Assembly: GCF_050947875.1 (NCBI RefSeq)
Contig: NC_134569.1
Location: forward strand, 38,915,277-38,979,276
DNA from: Dermacentor variabilis
Lineage: Eukaryota; Arthropoda; Arachnida; Ixodida; Ixodidae
Reading direction: 5' to 3'
Length of the DNA stretch: 64,000 nt
The notes beneath the pieces were generated by a model. The model ran no database searches, was not told the origin of the DNA, and saw only the letters and a program-made list of their open reading frames with translations. Below are positions 12,601 through 22,465 of the stretch, piece after piece (positions within the stretch are counted from its first letter, which is position 1; each line of letters starts with the position of its first letter). A program made the translations under genes and the position numbers.

Positions 12601-15600
12601 GCGAGCCAGAGCGAGCGGCGTCGTGGCCGTGACATCGCTCGCGAGAGGGCACCACTCCAAAGTTCTCGCCGCTAATAGCCACCAGCACAGCAACGCTAGG
12701 CCTAGCTGCTTCGACATTTGCTATTAAGCTTCTTGCTCTTTGGTGCCGGGTTTTTTATTAAATCAATTCGCCGCTGTCAGCAATGGCACCGACTCCGCCT
12801 TTGTAATCCTCGCGATTGGCTTCGAAGCTCGGAAAGCCCTGCGCATTGCATAATGCCGCTTCCCAAAAGTCAACATGGCCTCAATACAGCAATGTTATGC
12901 GGTGAAGCTTAAGCATGTGTAGGGGCAATTGTCACGGGATACAGTATGTATGTCTTAACTCTTTCGGGACCGCGGAAAAAACAGGCAATTCTGATGGGTG
13001 TCAAAAATTATTTTTTATTACAAATAGTCATTGCGCTATATTGCTGTAATGTATATCAAAATGTAGCTAATTAGATGGTCTTTCACGCATAAAGAAAGAT
13101 TAGGCTTAAAAGTGATATATAATATATTTTTTTAAATCTCAAATTCAAGATTTGCTGAAAGAACAACATAAAAAAGTTGGAAAAGTCATGGATATACAAA
13201 ATGTGCTACAATCCCTCGTTTCTTGCTTGTGAAAATTTGGCATGCATATCTACAACTGTCTTTTTTTGTGTGAACACTAGCTGGCACCAGTGGTCAGCCA
13301 CTCAGGTCCCACGGTTCTTGTGCCACTCAACGAAACAGTTCCGGGCAGTCGTAAAACACAAGTGAACTTGGCATGTGCTGCAAAAGACATTCGTTTTGAG
13401 CTCGATTTTCTTCTGCTTCAGCTTGCAGTTTCTGTGTTTTGCCACTTTTTCCGGCTTGTAGAGTGCATGTTTTGCGATGGGTGGTGGAGGCGTGTGTGCT
13501 TGCTTGGCACCGTCAAGATTCAGAAGCTGCTGAATGAGCTCTTCTCTAAAAGCTAGGTGGTCAAACCCAGCAGTGCGTGCCAGCTCTGGAATCTTTGGGT
13601 ACAATGTGCGGTGAGCTTGGAAGAGTATGAAACTGTTCACACATGCAATATCGACGCAGTGGAAGAACAGAGTCTTCCACCACCGTACGCTTCTCATGAG
13701 AACATTATAATATCCAATCATTTGATCCGATTTATTATGCCTAGCATGCCAGTATTATAATCATGGATCAGCAGAGGCCTTGTTACAGATATCTGAGTCC
13801 AGGAGTTTTGCCTTCTTTCCCTTCTTTTTGCGGTGACCATGTCATTTGCAGTATGAACCGTGCTCATCATGTTGACTACACACCGGTCTTTCCACTGAAG
13901 GTACAGGATGTTCTGATCGCGCAACCATCGAATGTCGCCACGTCGAGCTTTTTTTTCCCACCGTGCATCCTTCAGTTCGGCAGGAAATCCTCGGCAATCC
14001 TTGCGTGTGGTTCCGCAAGCCAATGTTTTTCGGCTGAGAAGATGACTGAATAGGCGCGTAGAAGTGTAAAAATTGTCCATATAGATCCTGTAGCCCTGAT
14101 CAAGATATCTGTGACACAGCTGGCAAACTACGTCGAAAGCCAACCCATGGGGCCCTGGCTGCTCACGCTTACCGGTATACACACTAAACTGCACAGTATA
14201 TCTGGTGCCAGGGTCAGCTAGGACCCACAGCTTGTAGCCCCATTTTGTTATTTTATCTTTGATGTACGGTCGGATGCCTGACCGCCCTTTCGATTTCACC
14301 ATGCGCTCATCCATGGAAAGATCGCGATGTGGCTGGAAAAGGTTCGCCGACACTTCGTTCATGTGCTGCAGGAACCACCACATGTATCGGAGCTTTCCTC
14401 TTGAACTTTGAGTGACATCGTCCAAGTCTGCAACATGCAACATTGCGAGTAGAGCTATAAACCGGCGTCGCCACATGATTCGTGGTGGGAGCAGACCACT
14501 GTACAGACTTCTTACATTCCAATACAACTTCAGCCGAGGAACCTTCACAACGCCCATGTAAATTACGAGTCCGACGAACTTCAGCATTTCGCTTGGGGTG
14601 ACTTCTTCCCAAGATCCGTCGGAACAAGCATGTGTTGGTTTACCCAAAATGTGAGTCCAAGCATACTTGTTCGTGTTTTCGCAAATGGTTTCGATCACAT
14701 TCATCGAGAAAAACAGAAGAAAGAAGTCCAGAGCAGTCAAGAATTTTTTTGATCCGCTTCTGAGCGCCACACCCACTCCTGCTTCCAAGTACACGCCAGG
14801 TTCCCGTCTCGGCGAAAACTCGATCCGCTTCTGCGCTGGCGGCAGCAGATCATTACCGTAGCTCGTTGAGACCCTACCAAGTAAAGATAAAATAATGAGA
14901 ACATATAGCGAGCCCGTTCACCTACTCCAGAGAGAACCGAATGTGGAACTATGCTCACCTTCGGCTACTAAATGAAGTCCGTGGCTCATCATCTTCCAAA
15001 TCAGAGTCCGAAATGAAATCGGAGCTGGCGAAGTCGTCTTCAGACTCTTCGCTGCTCGGTTCATAAAAAATATCCATTGCCGAAGCAGCGGAATCGCGCG
15101 ATTGACGGCGGTCTTTTCGAGCAACAGGACGCGTGCACGACGCCATTTTCCACTGCGTCCGCCGCCGCCGCAATCTAGAAATCAAGAAAACGAAAGAAAC
15201 TATGCCGAAACCGAGAGTTTAGTTCCTGACAACCTCCTAGATGGGGCTACTTGACCAAGCGCGCGGAAATTTGAACGTGGCAGTGCGTGCTAAACCGTCG
15301 ATCATATATGGTCGATGGCCTATGGGTCGGTCCCGAAAGTGTTAATTATACGTGCATGCACATGCCGTCTCCTGTCACAGTACAAGCGCCAATATGCAAA
15401 ATCAGTTTACTGGCAGGCCTTCAGAGCTTTTTCGGACATGCCTGTAACGATTTAAGCCCTTAAAGGCAGTAAAAGACATGCATTCATTTTTTCGAACTGC
15501 CAGATTTTTCTGACATTTTCGCGGCCCCTAGGGAGTCCGAAAAGTTTTACGTTGACTCTACAGTAGACCAAGAGGATGCTTCAAATGGTCAGCGGGGCAA

Positions 15601-18600
15601 ACGTGCGGCGGAAGGAGGACGAGAACACAAAGGACCGACGCATAAGGAACGAATGCAAAAGAAAGTGTGCCACTGTTTCTTTGAAGGAGCTTGAGCTGAG
15701 AAAGTTGGCTGACGCCGAGATGCAGGTGTCCCTTATCCAAACCCAAACAAACTCTTTAAAGCAGTGAAACGCAACACTGAGTGTGCGGGCTGAAGGTATG
15801 TCCAGGCAGTTGAGGTTGACTGTCCAGCTGCTGAGAAAGAATCTCTCATGCAACAGAGTCCGGCCCTCATACCAATGAGCTTGTTAACAATCAGTTGAAT
15901 TTTACTAACCTGTCCCTTCTGTTTTCTTTTGAATAAAATAAACACTACTCCTTAGTGTTCAAACTGGATGAATACCCGTGCCACACGGGCAAGGTTAATG
16001 CTATTAAAAATGTGAGGCCTTACGACCCCTGTCACACGGGCACTCGCAAACCCCTTTTAAAGGGCCCCTCACCAGGCCCCGTAGCAAATTTTGGTTCCAT
16101 GCTGGAAGTTGTTACGTGTCGTCTAAGAACGTTCTGCAGCAAAAGTTTTCAAATTGGCTCATTAACAGTCGGCATAGAAATATTTCAGTGCCGCGAACCC
16201 ATGATTTCACGAGGTGAGCTCCACTGCCAAGCTAGACATTCTCCACTCGCCCATTCTAGCCTCCGCAAGCAAAATTCCTTCCCTGCATTCTGCCATACCT
16301 GACCTCGAAGATTGTGTGACGCCTTCGTCACTGGCCCCGCCTTTTTTTTTCTCTCTCTCTCTCTTGCTTTCTTGCAGCACAGCATACTTCCACTGATCAC
16401 ATCGCGTGCGGGCTGTTGTGATCGTCTCATTTCACGCAGTGCACGATTTTGCGCGCTGTGCACAAGGACACCTGACTAGCGGTACAAGTGCTACATGAAT
16501 ACTGAGGCAGACACAAGCGGATCACAGAGCATGATCCTGCGCTGAAACATGGTAGAAATAGACTTAGTTTCGGTGTCTGCACGCGCGACTGCACAACATG
16601 AGAACAAGCAGATGAAGGGAAGTACATCTCTCTTGCTTCGGTGCATAGTAAAACAAAAAAACACGCAAGCATTCTGTTTGTGCGTTTCATTATTTCTCTA
16701 AACTTCAATTCGTCAATTCAAGCAACAGATCACACAAATAGCAAATGTTGCCTTGAATAATTCTCGAAGTCACGTGTCTCGATGATTGACGTCACACTGC
16801 GAACACGTGTACGTCACCGTCTGCCTTGGAGTGCATTCACCACGAGGGAAGGGGAAAACTGTGTTCGGATTAAAATTTCAGACTTTTCCGCGGCACATAG
16901 TGATGTAATACCAGTAATACTTTGCAGACCCAATCGTTATCATGCGTTGTATGCTCTGCGCTTTTCTGCTCAATATGGCCAGACCTGGTGAGGGGCCCTT
17001 TAACTCCGTCGTCTTTATCTCGAGGGAGATGCACTCGGTGTCACACGGTCGCCCTTCCACTATGGGAGTTTAAGGGAGCTTTTGGTCAAGAGAGATCGGC
17101 GATCTCCCTCAGCGGCTGAAGGAAGTACTCTCGTGCCCATTCTTTTTGTTGTAAAAGTGATAATTCAATTATTGTTTGCAAAAAAAGTAACGTAGCGTGT
17201 GTTCAGAACATTCCTATTCAATTAAATAAATCTCCAAGCACAATTCAGCAACAGGTATGCTTGCTGCTGCACAATACTCTCGACCTAGGCCACTTGGCGC
17301 CATGTTTTTCTCGTCTTTAAGGGCATTTACATGAGCCCTACAGAATCGGGTCGAGTCGGCTTGTTGGGCAGATATATGCCTGTCAAGTTCATGTAAACGC
17401 TAGCCAATCGAACTGAACAAGCGTCGAGTCCAGCTGTGTCAGCCCTACTGCATGCGGTGGGTTGAACCAGCCCGACCTGTTTTGCAGCGTGCATGTGAAC
17501 GCGCACGGGTCCGGCTTGCCACGGCAACACTTGTGCGGGAGCGCTGGGACGTTAATCTTTATGCGTCAGCAGCTGGAATAGTATCAGGCTAAAGGCCAAG
17601 ACAAGGCACTGTACAGTGCAACCTCATCATAGCAATAAGACCTATGAAATAGAGCTGCTGCAGATGGCAGTGAGGAACCGCAAGTCCAGTTCGAATGCGT
17701 TGTTGTCTCAGCTCAACACTGTGTTCCGTCCTTGCCCGGGCTCATGAGAGCGAGTTCATGCAAGTGTGGTCACGTTGGACTCAGTCAGTTCAATTACTGA
17801 CTCGACCCGCTCGCCTCGGGTTCATGTAAACATGGCCTTTGTCGTGCTAGTAGGGTAGTGGTCGGTGTGGTCACTCATGAATGACACCACGGCACAGTAG
17901 ACAAAATAAAAGGAAAGCCCACAAGTTCACCGTGCACCAAATGTTGCATTTTGAGTATAGTTTGCAGCAGTTCGAGTAGCAGAACATAGAGCCTTATCGC
18001 CACGCTATAGTGGCTAATGTCACTGTCAGCAAAGCTATGTTTAGCGAGCGCACTTTGATTCTTAATGAGGTGTATCACTTTCGCATCAAATACATTGAAT
18101 AATATTCTTTTGGCAGGGGCATTAATTATAATAGCTACAAGCATATTTAGAAGTTACATTCTTATACTTGTACAAAAACAAACACTGCTGAATGCGCCTC
18201 TGGTGGCTACTTTAAAACCTCATTATTGGCCATGTGACACGACCACAACTTCCTTGAGGTCGAACTCCCTTAGGAAGCCTCGTGCTCCCTTATCCTAAAG
18301 GAGTTTGTGGGTGCCCGTGTGACAGGGGTATAAATTTCTTAATGCCATTATATTTCGGTCACTGCTACAGCGCATTAAACGGCGTGATGGCGATAGGTGC
18401 AGTGAAACGGTTAAGGCTTTTTGCCAATCATATACAATTTTAAAAAATTACTCAGGCAGCAAACATGTAAGAAATGGCACGAAAATTTTAATAGGCGTAT
18501 TTTGTGCAGTTTACTTCAGGAATGTCATTCTTGAATCCAGCTGCAAACTGCTTGAAGCCGAAGCTTTCGATGCATTCGATGGCCAAGTGAGTTGTGATAG

Positions 18601-21600
18601 TGTTGGGAATGCTCCATGTTGCGAAAAAAAATTGTGCTTTGTGGAGACATTGGGAACAAAAGTACACTTTCGATGGCCAAGTGAGTTATGAATACGCACT
18701 ACACCCCAAATGGCATTGAGTTTTAATGCCATTAAGCATGTCCGTGTGCCACCCCATGAATGGCATTAAAATTTAAGATGACGAGCAAAACGTGAACAAG
18801 GTGAATGCAGGAGCCAACGTTTCAACAAGTGGACTTGTCTTCTTCAAGGTAGTCAATTTAAGGTATTATTAGCAAGTTAATGTCATCTTCAGTGCCCGTG
18901 TGGCACGGGTATATGTATTTTTTTTATTATTATTATTTTTACATGCATGTAACACACGAATTTTGAAAGGCACTTGGGGGAAACCTGGAAATTTCAGGGA
19001 AATGGAAATGTCAACTTGGTAGGCACCCTGGAAACTAACAGCAGATGTCATTGTCATCATAGTTGGTTACCAGTGCTTGTCATTGCAAGACTTGAAATAG
19101 TGCTGCCTCTAAATGGATATTTCATGCCCCTCAAGGTATGCCTACACTTTGAAAACACCTACAGCTCGAATTACAATAGCTTGTACACATTAAGCCATAA
19201 AATATGCAGTAATTTAAAACATTTTGCATGACTGTATTAGGTAAACCTCCTGTCTACTATGTTAACTTCATAAATACATTTTACGTTTTTAGTCCTGTAT
19301 TAGTACTTCTAGCTAGGCCCTGTACACCTTTTATTTGTTGACTGCTGTGCATCACCTTGTTTTACTAAACCATCTTCTTAATCAAAATCCCAACTATGGA
19401 CAGTCCCAACGAGCCCACGACGTGACGTAGAGGCTAGGTCTTTCTGTCCCGACGTGGGAGCAGGCCGCTAAGCGCTAGCGCATGTCTCGATGCACCTTAT
19501 GAAAGTTTTTCCATCTATTCATCTTCCTAATCATCATTTTAAATAAATACCCAGTTTCGGTGCTCTTTGATCTCCGATCCCCTTACTTATAAAACCTCAT
19601 GAATATTCTAGATTAGGTCACAAGGAAGAAGTGGAGTTGGGACTGTAAATATGTAGAACAGTGGTTTATAGAATGACAGCATGAGTGCCAAGGGAAGGGA
19701 AATTTCATCGAAGGCAGCAGAAAATTTGATGGAGTGGTGAGCCTAAAAAAATTGCAGTCATATGGAAGGGTTTGGGATGTCTGGAAACAGAGGTAGTTTG
19801 TAATTTCTGGGAGACTCCTTTGTCCTGGCAATGGACGTCGAAGTAGGCTGCTGTTAGCAGGGGTGAAGGGAGCTCTTGTTTTTGTTAACCGGTGTGTTCC
19901 TTGTTGCAGCTTCGCAACCAAGGCCCATCCCCTAGCAGTGCACTTCAAGGAAGCCTGAGCTCTGGAGCGGCATTGCGAGCTGGTAGTAATAGCGGTGGAA
20001 ATCTTGGACAGCTGCAGCAGAATGTGCTCAGATTGCCCGCCAATGCAGCTAGCGCTGCAGGCATCAACAACTTGGCTGGTTCACTGTCCCGAACAGTGCC
20101 CCACAGCTCACAGCACTTCAGTGGCAACCATACAGTTCCAGGAGCTCACCAGGTTGCCAACACAACCAGCCAACCACCACAGCCTCAGGTACATTGCCAT
20201 TAGGGGGGCACTGCAACACTTTTCGAACACTGCGAGAAACTGTTCATGATCTGTAGACAATCCTGCTATGAACATATAATCCAATTACAGCAGACTTCTC
20301 TTAATACAACTCCGCCTAAATCAGTTTTTCAATCTTTTTTTTTTTTTTTTTTTTTAAATCTCGGCCGAAGGTCTAAGTCTTAGCCTATGCATTTCTATGG
20401 GCACAAACTCATTATTTCAATCCTAAAATTAGCCTTTGCCAGATAATTCGAACTTCGCCAGTCAGCATGCATGTACCTAACCCCTACGGTGACTGCTTTA
20501 GTGGCAACATCAGTCTCTGCAGAGCTTAGAGGACAGTAAATGCCTTGGGCACACGTCAACTCTCTTCGAAAATGGCTATTTTTGGCCCGCTTTAGGAAAA
20601 TTTTGAAGCGATAACCGTAGCTCACAGTATTTGATTACAGTATTTACGCGATTCTAATGGGCTCCTTTCATTGTAAAAATAAAGGGGGCCATAAATTGTC
20701 TGCCTGGTGCAATTGAAACAAAACCAAAACTTCCTTCGCATTTGAGTAGTTTTTCGTCTCAGATGTATTGCGGCGAAGCTGACTTTAAGAGGGAAAAAAG
20801 AAAACCATACGGCGAAGCTGACTTTAGAAAACTGCCACCATTGTGCAACAATTTTCTTTGCCAAATAATCCTGGTTGACAGAAGCAGTAAATAGGGTTTT
20901 TACTTGCAGGGAACACCGCCAAGCCTGACTGCCACAGCTGATAACCAGAGTCCTGCACAACGCCAGGCTGCAGCCAAGTTGGCTTTGCGTAAGCAGCTAG
21001 AAAAGACGTTGCTCCAGATTCCACCACCCAAGCCGCCACCACCAGAAATGCACTTTGTGCCCAATGCTAGTAGCCCCGAGTTTGTGTACTTGCTTGGACT
21101 GGAGACTGTTGTGAGCTTCCTGACAGACGGAGAAGCAAGCTCACGTGCTGCACCTCCCGAGCCATTTGCATGCAGTCAGTGCGGTCTGGACTTCACACCC
21201 GTGTGGAAGTGGCAGGACACACGCCGTGCCGGCCGGCCGTCAGTCATCTGTGAAGCCTGTGTCACCTCAAACCTGAAGAAGGCACTCAAGGCAGAGCACA
21301 CACATCGCCTCAAGACAGCCTTCGTCAAGGCCCTGCAGCAGGAGCAGGAGATTGAGCAGCGCCTTGCCAGTGGTGCAGCGCCGTCACCTCCCCCATCGTC
21401 AACACCCCCGCCTGCCGCGCACTCACCGCGGCTGGGCTCGGCAGCAGGTGCCGGTGGTTTCCTGCCCAAGCTAAGTGCCCAGCAGCTGCTCCAGGCCCAG
21501 CAGCTGCAACAGCAGCTAGCGGCACTGCCCGGGGCTCAGCACCAGGCCACAAGTGGAGGGCCTCAGCCGGCCCATGTGCTGCCCTTCGGACCCCTTCTGG

Positions 21601-21749
21601 CTGCCTACTCGTACCAAATGCTGAGTGCTGCCGGTGCGGCAGGTGCAGCAGGAAAGCTGCCACCCGCAGCTGACCTCCATCGGCAATACCTGCTAGACAT
21701 GATCCCACCACGATCGATGGCTCAGGGCTCGCTCAACTGGAAGACGTGA
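3552..21749 (+). CDS. GATAD2: Transcriptional repressor p66 (GATAD2/simjang-like), NuRD subunit, 5'-incomplete gene model
   Basis: Five coding exons (3552-3623, 4390-4720, 6488-6832, 19910-20188, 20910-21749) join in frame at GT-AG introns and give 621 residues with a stop at 21747. In order, the product has an acidic segment with [10 protein letters not shown], the CR1 coiled coil ([13 protein letters not shown] then VRQSQ across an intron), a Pro/His/Gln-rich linker, the CR2 block ([20 protein letters not shown]), a GATA-type C2-C2 zinc finger and the family C-terminus [10 protein letters not shown]. In the family, CR1 binds the MBD2/3 coiled coil and CR2 contributes to histone-tail and chromatin targeting in the nuclear NuRD complex. 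Order, motif set and splice phases fit p66 throughout, so identity is secure. Only the N-terminal exon(s) and promoter are missing. Whether tick carries one or two p66 paralogues cannot be told from here. Confidence 0.95.
3872..3960 (-). repeat. Truncated SINE copy (3' half)
   Basis: In reverse complement this carries the body seen in the complete SINEs of this window: gcgcttttgc, gtgcatgttaaagaaaccc, then a gag-tcc-cccactacgg-like tail. The tRNA-like head is missing. It lies in p66 intron 3624-4389. Confidence 0.6.
4390..4720 (+). CDS. GATAD2: p66/GATAD2 exon with conserved region 1
   Basis: The acceptor is ...accatacag and the donor is gtcagtgtg after LLKK. The exon encodes [17 protein letters not shown], the conserved acidic [20 protein letters not shown] motif and most of CR1 ([17 protein letters not shown]). 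CR1 forms the antiparallel coiled coil with MBD2/MBD3 in the family. The exon ends on a codon boundary, and CR1 continues as VRQSQ in the next exon. Confidence 0.95.
6488..6832 (+). CDS. GATAD2: p66/GATAD2 exon with 15-His/5-Gln tract
   Basis: The acceptor is ...tgccatag and the donor is gtgagtac; the exon is 115 whole codons. It begins [10 protein letters not shown], the end of CR1. A Pro/Ala-rich linker follows, then a run of 15 histidines (6692-6736) encoded by mixed CAC and CAT codons, then five glutamines and a mixed HQ stretch. It closes with PDLVGINAR. The linker is typical low-complexity p66 sequence; the long His run is unusual and lies in an imperfect CAC/CAT repeat that could vary in length. 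Confidence 0.93.
7982..8991. mobile_element. Non-autonomous TIR DNA element
   Basis: The ends are a 23-base terminal inverted repeat, CACTGTGAACTACC(A/G)TATTTACT, at 7982-8004 and in reverse at 8969-8991, with one mismatch. The inner left end reads towards an 'aatgtgcaccc' motif and the inner right end contains 'atgcgttagattcgag', typical of widespread arthropod elements with an ACCGTATTTACTCGAAT terminus. No transposase frame is present. Superfamily is not determined. Confidence 0.75.
9220..9440. repeat. Dispersed GGTGCA-rich repeat
   Basis: The segment is dense in gtgcagc, gcacc and gaacg-type words and shares phrases such as 'gagtgggtgcagc' with the tandem element at 26750-27012. It is probably an older copy of the same non-autonomous family. 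Boundaries were not resolved. Confidence 0.4.
9565..9833. repeat. Fold-back MITE with arms of about 110 bases
   Basis: The left arm (about 9565-9679) and right arm (about 9722-9833) are inverted copies: tttgcctgcacttatgggga pairs with tccccataagtgcatgcaaa, and gtcgccgcctaccgtcagct pairs with agctgacggcaggcggcgac. A loop of about 45 bases separates them. No open frame is seen. The right end abuts the perfect palindrome at 9832. Confidence 0.75.
9832..9869. repeat. Perfect 38-bp palindrome
   Basis: TGTACAGGTCAGTATAGAA is followed with no spacer by its exact reverse complement, centred on GAATTC. It sits at the junction between the fold-back element on its left and the RTE LINE fragment on its right. 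Confidence 0.9.
9873..11432 (+). mobile_element. 5'-truncated, frameshifted RTE-type LINE
   Basis: Broken frames encode reverse transcriptase landmarks in order: [19 protein letters not shown] near 9950; motif [15 protein letters not shown] at 10343; motif [15 protein letters not shown] near 10520; and [11 protein letters not shown] at about 10655, in a different frame. The thumb and C-terminal part is in the frame ending at 11407 ([22 protein letters not shown]). The copy ends in a tgatgatgatgatga tail, characteristic of RTE-clade elements. The endonuclease is absent and several frameshifts and stops are present, so this is a dead fragment. Confidence 0.85.
11081..11407 (+). pseudogene. RTE LINE C-terminal ORF fragment
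   Basis: This 108-codon open stretch, the longest surviving part of the LINE, runs from [19 protein letters not shown] to a stop at 11405. [17 protein letters not shown] and the [17 protein letters not shown] block are the conserved RTE region after the reverse transcriptase. It is continuous with the upstream frame only through frameshifts. Confidence 0.75.
11757..12001. repeat. Fold-back element with arms of about 57 bases
   Basis: The left arm at about 11779-11837 contains tatttgccacacaacaataa and gtcatctgtcttgc. It is mirrored at about 11930-11990 (gcaagacagatgac, gttgtgtggcaaatgtaca). Each outer end has its own small palindrome (caccctttggggtg; acacttagagtgt). No coding potential is seen. 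Confidence 0.65.
12955..15345 (-). mobile_element. piggyBac-like transposon with TTAA duplications
   Basis: TTAA stands at both ends (12955-12958 and 15342-15345). Inside are 14-base terminal inverted repeats, CTCTTTCGGGACCG on the left and CACTTTCGGGACCG on the right, with one mismatch. The 2383-bp body carries a piggyBac transposase on the minus strand. TTAA target sites and this gene are diagnostic of the superfamily. Both ends are intact, but the transposase has a frameshift, so this copy is probably not autonomous. Confidence 0.93.
13302..15146 (-). pseudogene. piggyBac transposase, two exons, one frameshift
   Basis: The start codon is at 15146. Exon 1 (15146-14959) encodes an acidic N-terminus ([20 protein letters not shown]). 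An 85-bp intron (gtgagc...ttggtag, 14958-14874) splits an Arg codon. Exon 2 (14873 downward) gives [14 protein letters not shown], then the DDE_Tnp_1_7 core. The catalytic aspartates are probably those in [15 protein letters not shown] and QWKDRCV. After HDYNTGMLG the frame breaks near 13720-13745; the next frame continues [20 protein letters not shown] to a cysteine-rich end ([10 protein letters not shown]...CFVEWHKN), stop at 13302. The fit to the family is complete end to end apart from that one shift. The intron is inferred from frame continuity and consensus signals. Confidence 0.9.
15576..15767 (+). CDS. Small coiled-coil-like open frame, unidentified
   Basis: A 63-codon frame reads [20 protein letters not shown], then [20 protein letters not shown] and a stop. 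The Lys/Glu-rich, heptad-like composition resembles the C-terminal coiled coils of SANT/Myb-like transposon-associated proteins, but no domain can be named. It lies between the piggyBac element and the outer TIR at 15973, and an AATAAA follows near 15935. It may be a remnant of an older transposon gene. Confidence 0.3.
   Translation: MLQMVSGANVRRKEDENTKDRRIRNECKRKCATVSLKELELRKLADAEMQVSLIQTQTNSLKQ
16061..16999 (+). mobile_element. TTAA-flanked MITE, AGGGCCCCTCACCAGG family
   Basis: TTAA at 16057-16060 and 17000-17003 flanks a 939-bp element whose first 16 bases, AGGGCCCCTCACCAGG, recur exactly in reverse at the other end. It has no gene. TTAA flanks suggest mobilisation by a piggyBac-type transposase, although the TIR differs from that of the piggyBac copy at 12955. 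The same family occurs at 33274-36492 and 36493-36830. Confidence 0.85.
17318..17840. mobile_element. Small TIR element, TTTACATGA ends
   Basis: The left end AAGGGCATTTACATGAGCCC (17319-17338) is mirrored at 17818-17840 (GGGTTCATGTAAACATGGCC). The 523-bp body has repeated 'gtcgagtc' and 'catgtaaacg' words and no coding frame. It sits inside the 16026-18328 element. Confidence 0.7.
19620..19870 (+). repeat. Old RTE LINE 3' end
   Basis: The sequence follows the last 250 bases of the RTE copy at 11150-11420 with many changes: gaatgacagcatgagtgcca, cgaaggcagcagaaaatttg, and gagactcctttgtcctgg-aatggacgtcgaagtaggctg. It is non-functional and ends just before the p66 exon at 19910. Confidence 0.6.
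19910..20188 (+). CDS. GATAD2: p66/GATAD2 linker exon
   Basis: This is a 93-codon exon between acceptor ...ttgttgcag and donor gtacattg. It begins [16 protein letters not shown] and ends TTSQPPQPQ. It is Ser/Gln/Asn-rich with no domain, corresponding to the variable stretch between CR1 and CR2. A decayed RTE LINE 3' end lies directly upstream, ending about 50 bases before the acceptor. Confidence 0.9.
20337..20356 (+). repeat. Poly-T tract
   Basis: An uninterrupted run of about 20 T lies within p66 intron 20189-20909; possibly the tail of a minus-strand retroelement. No element body is recognised next to it. Confidence 0.6.
20910..21749 (+). CDS. GATAD2: p66/GATAD2 terminal exon: CR2, GATA zinc finger, C-terminus
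   Basis: This is the last coding exon, 279 residues plus TGA at 21747-21749. CR2 starts at about 20950 ([20 protein letters not shown]) and runs through [20 protein letters not shown]. The GATA-type finger has CSQC at 21171-21182 and CEAC at 21249-21260. Between the two pairs are 22 residues, more than the 17 or 18 of a classical GATA finger, with an inserted [13 protein letters not shown] loop. The helix [20 protein letters not shown] and EQEIEQRL follow, then a Pro/Ala/Gln-rich tail and the conserved [19 protein letters not shown] end. Confidence 0.97.
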   Translation, partial: GTPPSLTATADNQSPAQRQAAAKLALRKQLEKTLLQIPPPKPPPPEMHFVPNASSPEFVYLLGLETVVSFLTDGEASSRAAPPEPFACSQCGLDFTPVWKWQDTRRAGRPSVICEACVTSNLKKALKAEHTHRLKTAFVKALQQEQEIEQRLASGAAPSPPPSSTPPPAAHSPRLGSAAGAGGFLPKLSAQQLLQAQQLQQQLAALPGAQHQATSGGPQPAHVLPFGPLLAAYSYQMLSAAGAAGAAGKLPPAADLHRQYLLDMIPPRSMAQGSLNWKT

Positions 21750-22465
21750 TGACACAGCCCTTCCAGCTAACGCCCATTTTCTTCTGGTGGCATCTCTGGA
21801 GCACACCGGCAACATTCTCTCTCTCTCTCCCTAAGGTACTGGCTATGTTAGTGGGTGGGTTGAGGTGTTGCGACTGTGGTGATCAAGAGGTGCTCCGGCT
21901 GTAGTGCTGCGGTTGTGCCCGGTCTGTAGTCCTGTCTGCCCCGATGGTGGCCCACAGTGCTGACTTGTTTCGAATAGGACTCCTCGGGTGAGACAGCCCC
22001 AGTGTGGTGGAAAGAATGCTTTTCACTCTCGTTCACTGGAAAGACTCTTGCAAGAGGGACTTCTTGCATATGTGTCAGTGCAAACGTGCACATGTTAAAG
22101 ACATGATTGCCTGGTTTCTTATTGTCTGTAAAGGCAGTATTTAAGCTCTCTAATTTTTTTCTTCCCCTTCTCCAACCTTCTCTCTCTCTCTTTCTCTTCA
22201 CATTTCTTTCCCCATACGTGTGCAAGTATATATGTGTGTGTGTGCGTATGCGTGCATGTGAGCACGCGTGTGCATTGAGTCTTCATGTCCGCACTTGCAG
22301 TGGTGGGATGCTACAGTGCTGCGGGTGCCGCTTTTGTTTTTGTTGTCACCACGCAAAATACCCGGAGTTGGGGCTGTGGAAACCAGTTAGCCTGGGACTA
22401 AGGATTTTGTAAACGGAGATTCTGGATAACAGCTTCAATAAAGGGTGATCCAGTGGAGGGCAACC
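21750..22465 (+). other. GATAD2: p66/GATAD2 3' untranslated region with polyA signal
   Basis: The segment from the stop codon to an AATAAA at 22437-22442, followed by a T/G-rich stretch (tttttgtgttgctttcc), fits a cleavage site near 22460. The UTR contains CT-rich and TG-rich simple tracts (about 22180-22260). The exact cleavage point is inferred. Confidence 0.75.

Larger units (their letters stand above)
16026..18328. mobile_element. Second TIR element nested in the first
   Basis: CCCCTGTCACACGGGCAC at 16026-16043 is matched exactly in reverse at 18311-18328, and the similarity continues inward (gcaaacccctttt against aaaggagtttgtg). It lies wholly inside the 15973-18911 element and shares its cacacgggca core, so it may be a diverged relative. 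No open frame of note. Confidence 0.65.
15973..18911. mobile_element. Outer DNA element with palindromic 19-bp TIRs
   Basis: TACCCGTGCCACACGGGCA at 15973-15991 is matched exactly in reverse at 18893-18911. Each TIR is itself palindromic around CCA. The TA at each outer edge could be the target duplication. The interior is mostly occupied by later insertions, and no transposase frame is seen. Superfamily is unassigned. Confidence 0.7.
6833..19909 (+). other. GATAD2: 13-kb p66 intron packed with mobile elements
   Basis: The intron runs from gtgagtac to ttgttgcag. It contains, in order, a TIR element (7982-8991), a fold-back plus palindrome (9565-9869), an RTE LINE (9873-11432), a fold-back (11757-12001), a piggyBac copy (12955-15345), nested DNA elements (15973-18911) and an RTE fragment (19620-19870). 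The other p66 introns are under 1.8 kb. Confidence 0.85.

Noticed and set aside
22160..22280. CT-rich then TG-rich tracts in the p66 3' UTR as regulatory elements
   Set aside because: Simple-sequence tracts; nothing beyond composition supports a regulatory role.
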